A stretch of 60,240 nucleotides of DNA from a virus: the IMG/VR virus record IMGVR_UViG_3300042472_000192, positions 1 to 60,240 of that record; one strand, 5' to 3'. A model generated the notes under the pieces. The model made no database searches. It was given only the letters and a program-made list of their open reading frames with translations, and was not told the DNA's origin. Within the stretch, counting starts at the first letter, position 1. Every line of letters starts with the position of its first letter. Shown one piece after another: positions 6,568 through 12,318 of this stretch. Both the position numbers and the translations under genes were made by a program.

Positions 6568-6798
6568 TTACTTTCCACCGTCTCTAACTAAAAGAACAAT
6601 CGCTCCATTTTCTTCAAGTGCTTGTTTAACTTTTAACATATACTGAAAAGCCTCAATCTTATCGTCATGATAAAGATTAAGAAAATCTTTTTCACTTGCC
6701 TTTACTGTAAGAAAATGTTCGTTATCAATGATTTGTAGCCTAAAGTTTTTAGGTGGGGTGATTGATCTAAAAGCCTTTTGCATATCATCTGTATACAT
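6568..6798 (-). CDS. Small protein, unknown
   Basis: A 76-residue protein beginning MYTDDMQKAFRSITPPKNFR. I chose this ATG because it follows the whiB-like stop by one base; a longer frame to 6939 would overlap whiB extensively. It has alternating hydrophobic strands (RLQIIDNEHFLTVKA, GAIVLLVRDGGK), suggesting a small alpha/beta fold. No function assigned; cotranscription with WhiB is likely. Confidence 0.6.
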   Translation of the reverse strand: MYTDDMQKAFRSITPPKNFRLQIIDNEHFLTVKASEKDFLNLYHDDKIEAFQYMLKVKQALEENGAIVLLVRDGGK

Positions 6799-6799
6799 T

Positions 6800-7081
6800 T
6801 TAGTCGTTTGTAAGATACTGCCAGGTATCTCCCCATTGCAACTTAGTTTTATGGCGATTAAATTCTTTTGATATCTTTCCGTCTTCAAGGTATATGCCAC
6901 CCCAAACTCCGTATTCTTTACCAGTAATACCAATAGCAAAGCATTCTTTCTTTACGGGACACTCTGAACAGAGTTTATCAACTGCAAGTCTTAACTCTGG
7001 TTGGTCCTCATACTTTTCAAAAAATATGTTTGTGTCATACTCCAAACATAAGGCTTCATCTTTCCACAAATGCTTATTCAA
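6800..7081 (-). CDS. WhiB-family transcriptional regulator
   Basis: A 93-residue Wbl protein. Cys12, Cys38, Cys41 and Cys47 (C-x2-C-x5-C in LCSECPVKKECF) are the [4Fe-4S] ligands and GVWGG (residues 58-62) is the invariant turn. The basic C-terminal helix (SKEFNRHKTKLQW) could contact DNA. Host Wbl proteins bind the primary sigma factor sigma-A and control division, sporulation or redox genes; phage-encoded copies such as mycobacteriophage TM4 WhiB interfere with host regulation. This is the best single marker for an actinobacterial host. It sits in a run of small operon genes. Confidence 0.93.
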   Translation of the reverse strand: MNKHLWKDEALCLEYDTNIFFEKYEDQPELRLAVDKLCSECPVKKECFAIGITGKEYGVWGGIYLEDGKISKEFNRHKTKLQWGDTWQYLTND

Positions 7082-7082
7082 T

Positions 7083-7292
7083 TTATCCTACAAACTTGGA
7101 GGGTATATCCCAGCCATTCCTTGTTGGACTAAATCTACGAGCCATGTACCAAGATCCATCCTTGAATAGCCCATACTGTGATGTACGTGCCTTATCTGTT
7201 TTGTATGAGTTGACTACTGTCCAGCCATCCCATGACAAAGAGTTGTTTGATGCCACGATTGTTTCCATGTCTTTTAGTTCTGTTACGATCAT
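7083..7292 (-). CDS. Small actinophage-type protein, unknown
   Basis: A 69-residue protein with several Trp (DGWTVVNSYK, GSWYMARRFS) and the C-terminal motif TRNGWDIPSKFVG. The sequence type seems familiar from actinophages but has no function known to me. Ribosome binding site AAGGGG 6 nt before the ATG. Probably a single small beta domain. Confidence 0.65.
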   Translation of the reverse strand: MIVTELKDMETIVASNNSLSWDGWTVVNSYKTDKARTSQYGLFKDGSWYMARRFSPTRNGWDIPSKFVG

Positions 7293-7302
7293 TTTATACC
7301 CC

Positions 7303-7659
7303 TTAGTATTGGAAAATTCCTACTTCAATTTGATTTTGTTGTGCTTGGTATACCAGTTTAGATTTTTGCTCATTAGGATTACTCAAGAAAACAAAGTAAT
7401 CAATTCCAGCAACATACATCTTTTCATCAATCTCGCTTGGCGGAACCATATGATATTTAATTTTTTTGCCTCTTGCCTTCATTCCTCTTTCAGACAAATT
7501 AACAAATTCTGACACCATGGCATTGATATTGCCTGGCCCTGCACTGTATAGATCGAATGTCTTATCGTCTTGTTTAAGGTTTGACATGGCTACAGCCATG
7601 GCTCTAAGAAAAACGTTGTAGTCTGCAAAACTACTTGTCCCCTGTACTCCCACTATCAT
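7303..7659 (-). CDS. SLOG/YspA-like nucleotide-binding protein (tentative)
   Basis: A 118-residue alpha/beta protein starting MIVGVQGTSSFADYNVFLRA. A glycine-rich turn after beta 1, an FxDY motif, and a second motif FDLYSAGPGNINAMVSEF resemble the SLOG (YspA/DUF2493-like) fold that binds nucleotides or nucleotide-derived ligands. The canonical GxGxGAD motif is not intact, so assignment is tentative. Its ATG lies 29 nt inside the upstream gene. SLOG proteins occur in ADP-ribose metabolism and in anti-phage signalling, so a counter-defence role is possible but unproven. Confidence 0.45.
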   Translation of the reverse strand: MIVGVQGTSSFADYNVFLRAMAVAMSNLKQDDKTFDLYSAGPGNINAMVSEFVNLSERGMKARGKKIKYHMVPPSEIDEKMYVAGIDYFVFLSNPNEQKSKLVYQAQQNQIEVGIFQY

Positions 7660-8053
7660 GACTTTTCCCGTCTCTTAGTTTATCCATTATAAACAGCATC
7701 TTATCTAATTGTACCTTATCCATATGTATGGTGTCAACTATACGTGCAGTCGATCCATCAACATTCTTACCCTCTAAATCAGCAACAAAGAATGAGTTGT
7801 CTTTGATCCAGTAAGCCTGGCCATCGACAATGATTACCTTGATGTTTGTCTTTGCTTCTAACTCCATTGACTGAGACTTCCTGGGTGCCTTTAAAACCTC
7901 TTGTGGGGGCAATACAGGCGATACTATAGAGTGTATGTGGCTTTGACTATACCTAACCACTAATCTATCATTGCTAAAACTATTTAATGATATTATTTTT
8001 GTAGTAAAAAATACAAGGGCAAATGTTATTACAGACCCAAGAAAATATTCCAT
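7631..8053 (-). CDS. Membrane-anchored protein, unknown
   Basis: A 140-residue protein with an N-terminal helix (YFLGSVITFALVFFTTKI) followed by a Ser/Pro-rich linker and a small beta-rich domain (KVIIVDGQAYWIKDNSFFVA) plus a C-terminal helix. The orientation could be cytoplasmic-in or surface. Preceded by AGGGGGTG and an extended -10 box; no family recognised. Confidence 0.6.
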   Translation of the reverse strand: MEYFLGSVITFALVFFTTKIISLNSFSNDRLVVRYSQSHIHSIVSPVLPPQEVLKAPRKSQSMELEAKTNIKVIIVDGQAYWIKDNSFFVADLEGKNVDGSTARIVDTIHMDKVQLDKMLFIMDKLRDGKSHDSGSTGDK

Positions 8054-8074
8054 TTAACACCCCCTATATCACTA

Positions 8075-8080
8075 ATTATA
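8075..8080 (-). promoter_or_regulatory. Extended -10 promoter
   Basis: Minus-strand TGATATAATTAG followed by a leader containing AGGGGGTGTTAA-ATG of the gene at 8053. It starts a separate transcript inside the small-gene cluster. Confidence 0.55.
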
Positions 8081-8422
8081 TCATTTTTGTTGAAGAACAA
8101 TTCTTATTATTTCTTTTAGAGTATACTGCTCAGACTTGTCTAGTTGCATTATTTCTTTTGCATTTAGAGCCTTATCTGTCAAGGTTACCATAGGGTCTTC
8201 ATCTAGGAAGTTTATCTCAATAAACCCATGCTCCCAAAGGGCCATAGTCTCTGTGGTAAAGTATGTGTATAGATCATTATGTAGTTCTTCATTAACTGAC
8301 TTCATCTTACTAGTAAAGTTGTATAGAGGTTCTCCAGTGTCTATATCCATCCCCGCAATTTCAAGTGCGCCAGATAGAATCAGATCCTCAATGATTGATT
8401 CAATCTGTTCGTCCTCATTCAA
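8081..8422 (-). CDS. Unknown protein, paralogue of the next gene upstream
   Basis: A 113-residue acidic helical protein. The segment LEIAGMDIDTGEPLYNFTSK lines up with EIDSIDNQSGEMLYKIKDK in the gene at 8419-8640, and both continue K-x-V-x-EE/PEI-x2-L, so the two are tandem paralogues. The fold looks like a winged-helix adaptor (ALWEHGFIEINFLDEDP, VTLTDKALNAKE). Overlaps its paralogue by 4 nt (ATGA). Function unknown; a pair of related small proteins could form a heterodimer. Confidence 0.6.
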   Translation of the reverse strand: MNEDEQIESIIEDLILSGALEIAGMDIDTGEPLYNFTSKMKSVNEELHNDLYTYFTTETMALWEHGFIEINFLDEDPMVTLTDKALNAKEIMQLDKSEQYTLKEIIRIVLQQK

Positions 8423-8640
8423 CGAAGTCTCCAGGTCATTCTTGTTGGACCCTGATCTATCAACTGGAACATGTGGTGTTTATATTGATCAGTTAACTGC
8501 TGAAAAATTTCAGGGCTAACCTCTTTCATTTTATCTTTAATCTTATATAGCATTTCTCCACTTTGGTTATCAATGCTGTCTATTTCAATTGCATCCTGTA
8601 GTAGCAGGTGCTCAATTAGCGCTTCCTGTCTTGGATTCAT
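8419..8640 (-). CDS. Unknown protein, paralogue of gene at 8081
   Basis: A 73-residue protein, MNPRQEALIEHLLLQDAIEI onward, sharing the central D-x-x-G-x-x-LY-x(4)-KMK motif with its longer neighbour but lacking that protein's C-terminal 40 residues. The ribosome binding site GAGGAG is inside the end of the thioredoxin gene. No function assigned. Confidence 0.6.
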   Translation of the reverse strand: MNPRQEALIEHLLLQDAIEIDSIDNQSGEMLYKIKDKMKEVSPEIFQQLTDQYKHHMFQLIDQGPTRMTWRLR

Positions 8641-8642
8641 CT

Positions 8643-8900
8643 TTACTCCTCGTTAATAAAAGATAGAAGTTCTTCTTTTGTTTTGGCCCCAGTAGTTCTG
8701 GATACCTCTTTGTTATCCCTAATAAGTACAAATGTTGGTACTGACTTTACTTCAAAATCACTTACCATTTCACTTTCAATATCTGCATCAATCATAAAAA
8801 ATTTTGCAATAATTTGTTCTCTATTTAACTCTTCAACAATTGGCTTAACCTTTTTGCACGGGTTACACCAGTCTGCTGTAAAGTATAAAACGCTTTTCAC
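8643..8900 (-). CDS. Thioredoxin-like protein
   Basis: An 85-residue thioredoxin fold protein with the redox motif W11-C12-N-P-C15-K and the cis-proline loop VKSVPTFVLI. It is shorter than the usual 105 residues (lacking the N-terminal strand/helix) as is common for phage thioredoxins and glutaredoxins. It could reduce disulfides for a host-type ribonucleotide reductase or, as T7 uses host thioredoxin, serve another complex; no RNR gene is visible here. GTG start overlapping the nuclease stop (GTGA). Confidence 0.88.
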   Translation of the reverse strand: MKSVLYFTADWCNPCKKVKPIVEELNREQIIAKFFMIDADIESEMVSDFEVKSVPTFVLIRDNKEVSRTTGAKTKEELLSFINEE

Positions 8901-9304
8901 TTACCAGACTTCTTCCTTGCCTTTGCCAAGGCTTCAAAATCTTTTATTTTTGTTTCTCCCATGTAGCCCCAAGCATGGCCATCATTGATCATCTTATCAT
9001 TAATAGAAACTGTATCTCCATCAAGATAAACCCAACCAAGAATACGACCATACTTTTCAGATGAGTCCATCTTCTCTGTCTTGATGACTACAGACTTTGC
9101 ATTGTCTATGGCATGCTTCAAATAAGCCTTTGCTTCTAGCCCTAAAGCCTTTTCAGCCTTGTCTGTTGTGCGAGACTCAGGGGTATCAATCCCAGCCAGT
9201 CTTACTCTTGAACTAAAAGAAATATCAAACCCTAAATCAATATCAACGTCAATGGTATCTCCATCAACAACTTTTGTTACTTTCTTTACATAATATTCAA
9301 ACAT
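8897..9304 (-). CDS. Staphylococcal-nuclease-type nuclease (SNase/TNase)
   Basis: A 135-residue OB-fold nuclease that would cleave DNA or RNA with calcium. VVDGDTIDVDI gives the first metal-site Asp pair (D14, D16); RVRLAGIDTPE supplies R35, D40 and E43; SSEKYGRILGWVYL contains the second catalytic Arg. No signal peptide is seen when starting at MFEYYVKKV, which follows GGGGGAGAAAATA; so it is probably cytoplasmic and may degrade host nucleic acid. A longer start (MGEKIM) would lie in the upstream gene. TAATG coupling with the DUF2061 gene. Confidence 0.9.
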   Translation of the reverse strand: MFEYYVKKVTKVVDGDTIDVDIDLGFDISFSSRVRLAGIDTPESRTTDKAEKALGLEAKAYLKHAIDNAKSVVIKTEKMDSSEKYGRILGWVYLDGDTVSINDKMINDGHAWGYMGETKIKDFEALAKARKKSGK

Positions 9305-9507
9305 TATTTTCTCCCCCATTTAACTTTATTCCAACCACGTTCATGGAAGTAATAAAGGATTGTTTTTGTAAATACCTCAAAACTTGCAATTGCTCCTGCC
9401 GTAACTGGCTCTTTAGTTATTGCCCAAGATATTACAAATGTGTCTGCCGTGCCTATAATGCGCCAAGTAATTGCTTTTAATGCTGATCTTTGCTTAGTTA
9501 CGTTCAT
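9304..9507 (-). CDS. DUF2061-family membrane protein
   Basis: A 67-residue, two-helix membrane protein. LKAITWRIIGTADTFVISWA and FTKTILYYFHERGWNKV match the DUF2061 signature (KAxSWRxxGTxDTFxxS, TKxxLYYxHERxW). The family has no known function. A second, more divergent copy is at 11532-11732. Coupled to the nuclease gene by TAATG. Confidence 0.8.
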   Translation of the reverse strand: MNVTKQRSALKAITWRIIGTADTFVISWAITKEPVTAGAIASFEVFTKTILYYFHERGWNKVKWGRK

Positions 9508-9595
9508 CTACATCGCCACCATAGTTGCTAATAAAATAAACCAGAAATCCAGAAATTATTAGAGAAGCGATAATAGCAATAATGTTTTCTACCAT
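9494..9595 (-). CDS. Single-pass membrane peptide (33 aa)
   Basis: MVENIIAIIASLIISGFLVY followed by FISNYGGDVDERN: one transmembrane helix with a short charged tail. The start ATG lies just after the oxygenase stop (TAATATGG), and its end overlaps the DUF2061 start, so it belongs to the operon. A longer frame upstream to 9697 is antisense-like and overlaps the oxygenase. Might assist lysis; unproven. Confidence 0.5.
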   Translation of the reverse strand: MVENIIAIIASLIISGFLVYFISNYGGDVDERN

Positions 9596-9596
9596 A

Positions 9597-10250
9597 TTAA
9601 TCACGGCTCCCATGCCAATAGCACCAGCCGTGAACCTGCTTAAACTCTTCTTTAAAAATATCTTGGTATGATCTTTCAATCTTTGACTTTGCTTCATGAT
9701 CTACATTTTGCTCTGGTTCTCCAGATGTATAGTGGAAAAATATCATATCAACGTATTGGTCATCTGTAAAGAGTTGTGGAACTCTCCAGTGTACCTCGTA
9801 TGATGGTCTAAATACTAACGCAGAGTTATCCGTAAGAGTAAATACCTTATCTTCAATCACAAGTGGCCACTGTACGTTAGATTCTAGTTGGTAGTCTACT
9901 GTTAGTTTTGCATCACCTGTATCATAATGAGGGGCAAGTCTTGGCTCCCCAGTTTTATTTGAGTACCTAGTAAATGCAACCCCCTCAACTACAAGGTCTT
10001 TGTTATGATTCTCATTAACATATTTAGTTACTTTAGATATTAATTCATGAGGAATCACATCTGCTGCAACGAATAAAACTCTTCCAGACCATGGCTGATT
10101 AAGTAGTTTGTCTAGAGGTCTTCCGTTCTCACGAATTTCTTCAATAGAAATATCTATTGCTTCAGAACTATTTAAAAATGTATAGATGCTATTTTTTAAA
10201 GCAGCAACGTCTTCATCATTAAATAGATCCGAAACAACTAGACTGTCCAT
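9597..10250 (-). CDS. Fe(II)/2OG oxygenase-like protein, 'HWR' type
   Basis: A 217-residue protein starting MDSLVVSDLFNDEDVAALKN. The likely metal site is APHYDTGDAKLTVDYQ (His-x-Asp) and YEVHWRVPQLF (distal His). The middle strand WPLVIEDKVFTLTDNSALVF is shared with the proteins at 30759 and, less closely, 31340 and 29971, so these form one subfamily distinct from the DDYEGGE type. The distal Arg ten residues after His is not evident; the Arg of HWR or another residue may replace it. Immediately downstream of the kinase/nucleotidyltransferase fusion (TAATATGG junction), suggesting a joint pathway. Confidence 0.7.
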   Translation of the reverse strand: MDSLVVSDLFNDEDVAALKNSIYTFLNSSEAIDISIEEIRENGRPLDKLLNQPWSGRVLFVAADVIPHELISKVTKYVNENHNKDLVVEGVAFTRYSNKTGEPRLAPHYDTGDAKLTVDYQLESNVQWPLVIEDKVFTLTDNSALVFRPSYEVHWRVPQLFTDDQYVDMIFFHYTSGEPEQNVDHEAKSKIERSYQDIFKEEFKQVHGWCYWHGSRD

Positions 10251-10251
10251 A

Positions 10252-11019
10252 TTAAATACCCATCTCTTTTCGCTTCTCTGTTGCAGAGATAGCCTGAATA
10301 GATGCATCCAATTCAATCTGCTCAATCTTATATCCAACATCACGACCATAAGAAATATTTGTAATGTTAGGCATCTTTACCACAAATGCTCCAGGAACAT
10401 CTTCTTGAATGTATTTAGTTACATCACTAAAACTTAGTGGATCTTTTGGCGTCATGCCTTGCGTATGTCTAACTCCAAGAACAACCTGATAGGCTTTCTT
10501 CTTTGCTTCTTCATACAAGGCTCTATGACCTTCATGCCACGGTTGGTAGCGACCTAACAATAAGACTGTGTCTTCTTTCCAATCTACCATTCCAAACTTG
10601 CGTACTACAGTTATTGCACGTGTAGCAAGGGCATCAGTGTGGTCATCCCCAGTAACTTCAATTCTGTGGTCGTAGTGTGTAGGGTCTTCCCAAAGTTTAT
10701 TTGTATCTTCGAATCTTCCCTCTTTAATTGTGTCAACCCAAACCACAACATCAGCATCTCCAAATGCCTTACGAGTTTCTTCTGTAGGACAAACAAAATC
10801 TACTAGGACAGGCTTATCCTGAATATTTTCAAGAAGCCTTGCTAGTTCACCCATACGACGAGCCTGCTCAATACGATCTTCTGGGCTAAACCCAAGATCT
10901 TTATTTAATCCAGCACGAATCTGGTCTGCGTTTAAATGTATTGCATTAGTTCTATCTCGAACTGCATCTGCAATAGTTGTCTTTCCTGATCCTGGAAGCC
11001 CTAAAAACTGAATTATCAC
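10252..11019 (-). CDS. Fusion: APS-kinase-like P-loop domain plus nucleotidyltransferase
   Basis: A 255-residue bifunctional protein. Residues 1-140: P-loop GLPGSGKTT (7-15) followed by AIHLNADQIRAGLNKDLGFS, the adenylylsulfate-kinase-type substrate region, and PVLVDFVCPTEETRKAFGDA. Residues 150-255: LLLGRYQPWHEGHRALYEEA with the H162-x-G-H165 motif and ISATEKR (244-250), the two signature motifs of the nicotinamide/cytidylyl-transferase superfamily. Such a protein could phosphorylate a small molecule and then activate it as a nucleotide derivative. Substrate unknown; APS itself is not certain. GTG start overlapping the upstream stop (GTGA). Followed by an oxygenase gene. Confidence 0.8.
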   Translation of the reverse strand: MIIQFLGLPGSGKTTIADAVRDRTNAIHLNADQIRAGLNKDLGFSPEDRIEQARRMGELARLLENIQDKPVLVDFVCPTEETRKAFGDADVVVWVDTIKEGRFEDTNKLWEDPTHYDHRIEVTGDDHTDALATRAITVVRKFGMVDWKEDTVLLLGRYQPWHEGHRALYEEAKKKAYQVVLGVRHTQGMTPKDPLSFSDVTKYIQEDVPGAFVVKMPNITNISYGRDVGYKIEQIELDASIQAISATEKRKEMGI

Positions 11020-11231
11020 TGTAGTTTCTCTCTCTCGTCTAGAATGCTAATAGCAAACTTCATCATCTTGTCATATCCAACTGCGTTGTCCATTACTTTA
11101 TTGTAGTGGTGCCCACAAAAATATAGGTCTCCAGCGATACCATTAACCTTAACTAAGGCTTCAGCATTGCATCTGTCACATCGATCATGTGGTGATAGTT
11201 GCCATTCTTGTTGGACTTCATCTTTAACCAT
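11016..11231 (-). CDS. Actinobacterial zinc-ribbon-like protein (DUF7455-like)
   Basis: A 71-residue protein with CDRCNAEALVKVNGIAGDLY and then FCGHHYNKVM: C-x2-C and C-x-HH make a probable zinc site found in a short-protein family typical of actinobacteria and their phages. I start at MVKDEVQQEW because TATAAT ends 7 nt before that ATG, predicting a leaderless message. Function unknown, possibly protein- or nucleic-acid binding. Confidence 0.7.
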   Translation of the reverse strand: MVKDEVQQEWQLSPHDRCDRCNAEALVKVNGIAGDLYFCGHHYNKVMDNAVGYDKMMKFAISILDEREKLQ

Positions 11232-11238
11232 TGTAAAC

Positions 11239-11244
11239 ATTATA
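11239..11244 (-). promoter_or_regulatory. -10 promoter, leaderless gene at 11231
   Basis: Minus-strand AGTATAATGTTTACA-ATGG: the hexamer ends 7 nt before the ATG. Located just downstream of the end of the FmdB-type gene at 11245. Confidence 0.5.
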
Positions 11245-11433
11245 CTACCGCTTTCTGTTATCAGTGGAATAAAATCCACTACCGTTGAATACTGCTCCTA
11301 TATTAGAGTATACACGTTCCAGAGGAACATTGCAAGTCTCACAGTTGTATCCTGGATCATCTTCTTTGATTGATCGAACTTTTACTACGATATCGTTGCA
11401 ACCTGCAGTACATTTATATTCGTACGCTGGCAT
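11245..11433 (-). CDS. FmdB-type zinc ribbon protein
   Basis: A 62-residue protein starting MPAYEYKCTAGCNDIVVKVR with CETCNVPLERVYSNIG and the C-terminal GSGFYSTDNRKR. This is the FmdB/CxxC zinc-ribbon pattern (MPxYEYxC..C, CxxC, GxGFYxTD), present in many bacteria and actinophages and considered regulatory; its first knuckle here is C-x3-C. Directly after a 32-aa gene. Confidence 0.8.
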   Translation of the reverse strand: MPAYEYKCTAGCNDIVVKVRSIKEDDPGYNCETCNVPLERVYSNIGAVFNGSGFYSTDNRKR

Positions 11434-11532
11434 CTATTTCTTCTTTAGTTGCCAGACAGGGAGATTAACTTTTGTATCTTCTAGTTTGTATCCAAGCAAG
11501 GACACAAATATCTTAATAATCTTAATTCTCAT
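11434..11532 (-). CDS. Small basic peptide (32 aa)
   Basis: MRIKIIKIFVSLLGYKLEDT followed by KVNLPVWQLKKK. Its ATG overlaps the stop of the DUF2061-like gene (TAATG) and its stop abuts the FmdB-type start (TAGATG), so it is placed like a translated operon gene. Amphipathic and cationic; function unknown. Confidence 0.5.
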   Translation of the reverse strand: MRIKIIKIFVSLLGYKLEDTKVNLPVWQLKKK

Positions 11533-11732
11533 TACTTCACCTTGTTTCCAAACTTAGCCCATACTCTTTCATGAAGAAAGTATCCTAGCGCTTCCCAACC
11601 AATATATAGTAGTGCTCCAAGGCTTGCGTATTCCCACTCACCAGTAAATAAATAAATAACTCCAGCAACTCCAACTAGGTGGAATGTTTCCCAACTTGCT
11701 GTTTTTAATAGTGTTCTTTTAGTAGATTCCAT
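11532..11732 (-). CDS. DUF2061-like membrane protein, second copy
   Basis: A 66-residue protein, LLKTASWETFHLVGVAGVIY and YIGWEALGYFLHERVWAKF, with the two-helix layout and the terminal HERxWxK motif of DUF2061; it is clearly related to, but diverged from, the copy at 9304-9507. It lies right after the endolysin gene, so a role near lysis is plausible. Confidence 0.7.
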   Translation of the reverse strand: MESTKRTLLKTASWETFHLVGVAGVIYLFTGEWEYASLGALLYIGWEALGYFLHERVWAKFGNKVK

Positions 11733-12281
11733 TTACTTTACCTTACCTAACAAAGGAGTGTTTTCTTCTCCAACATATACTGGACGACCCCAGCCAACAA
11801 CAGCATTGATTAACTTCTTATTGTTGTTTTTTACATAACCACGAGTCTTTTCTACACACATTCCGCCGTTGCGCTGGTCTCCCTTTGCAGTTCCTGAAGT
11901 GTTCCCTTCAATAACTTGGATTGTTCCATCGCCATTGTTCTTAATACAAAGACCAACATGAGAAATTCTATTGACACCATCATCTGGGAAATCAAAATAG
12001 ATCCAGTCTCCTGGTGTTGGATCATCGTTACGAGCATCTGACCAACGCTCATTCTTCTTAAACCAGTCCGATGCTGCTACTGTTGATGCAGACTTTGGAT
12101 ACTTCTTTGCATCTAGTCCAGATGTGAACGCACACCAAGAAACGAATGATTGGCACCATGGTTGGAAGTTAACCTTCATCCATGCGCCATACTTTGTTTC
12201 ATTATCTTTAGGGCCTTCAATTGTGCCCACTTCTTTCTTTGCAACCTCAATGATTGCTTTTAATGTTCCTTTATCAGCCAT
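11733..12281 (-). CDS. Endolysin, CHAP-type amidase/peptidase
   Basis: A 182-residue enzyme that would cut cell-wall peptidoglycan at lysis. Residues 10-165 form a CHAP/NlpC-P60-like domain: PWCQSFVSWCAFTSGL holds the catalytic Cys, RISHVGLCIK the His, and VIEGNTSG the acidic or Asn third residue; TPGDWIYFDFPD is also typical. No signal peptide and no separate wall-binding domain, so it should rely on a holin. Strong AGGAGGAG ribosome binding site and its own extended -10 promoter. A short tail (EENTPLLGKVK) is unassigned. Confidence 0.88.
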   Translation of the reverse strand: MADKGTLKAIIEVAKKEVGTIEGPKDNETKYGAWMKVNFQPWCQSFVSWCAFTSGLDAKKYPKSASTVAASDWFKKNERWSDARNDDPTPGDWIYFDFPDDGVNRISHVGLCIKNNGDGTIQVIEGNTSGTAKGDQRNGGMCVEKTRGYVKNNNKKLINAVVGWGRPVYVGEENTPLLGKVK

Positions 12282-12307
12282 TTTCTCCTCCTATAGGATA
12301 TGTATTA

Positions 12308-12313
12308 ATTATA
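12308..12313 (-). promoter_or_regulatory. Extended -10 promoter for endolysin gene
   Basis: Minus-strand CTGGTATAATTAATAC, leader about 20 nt with AGGAGGAG before ATG at 12281. Confidence 0.6.
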
Positions 12314-12318
12314 CCAGA

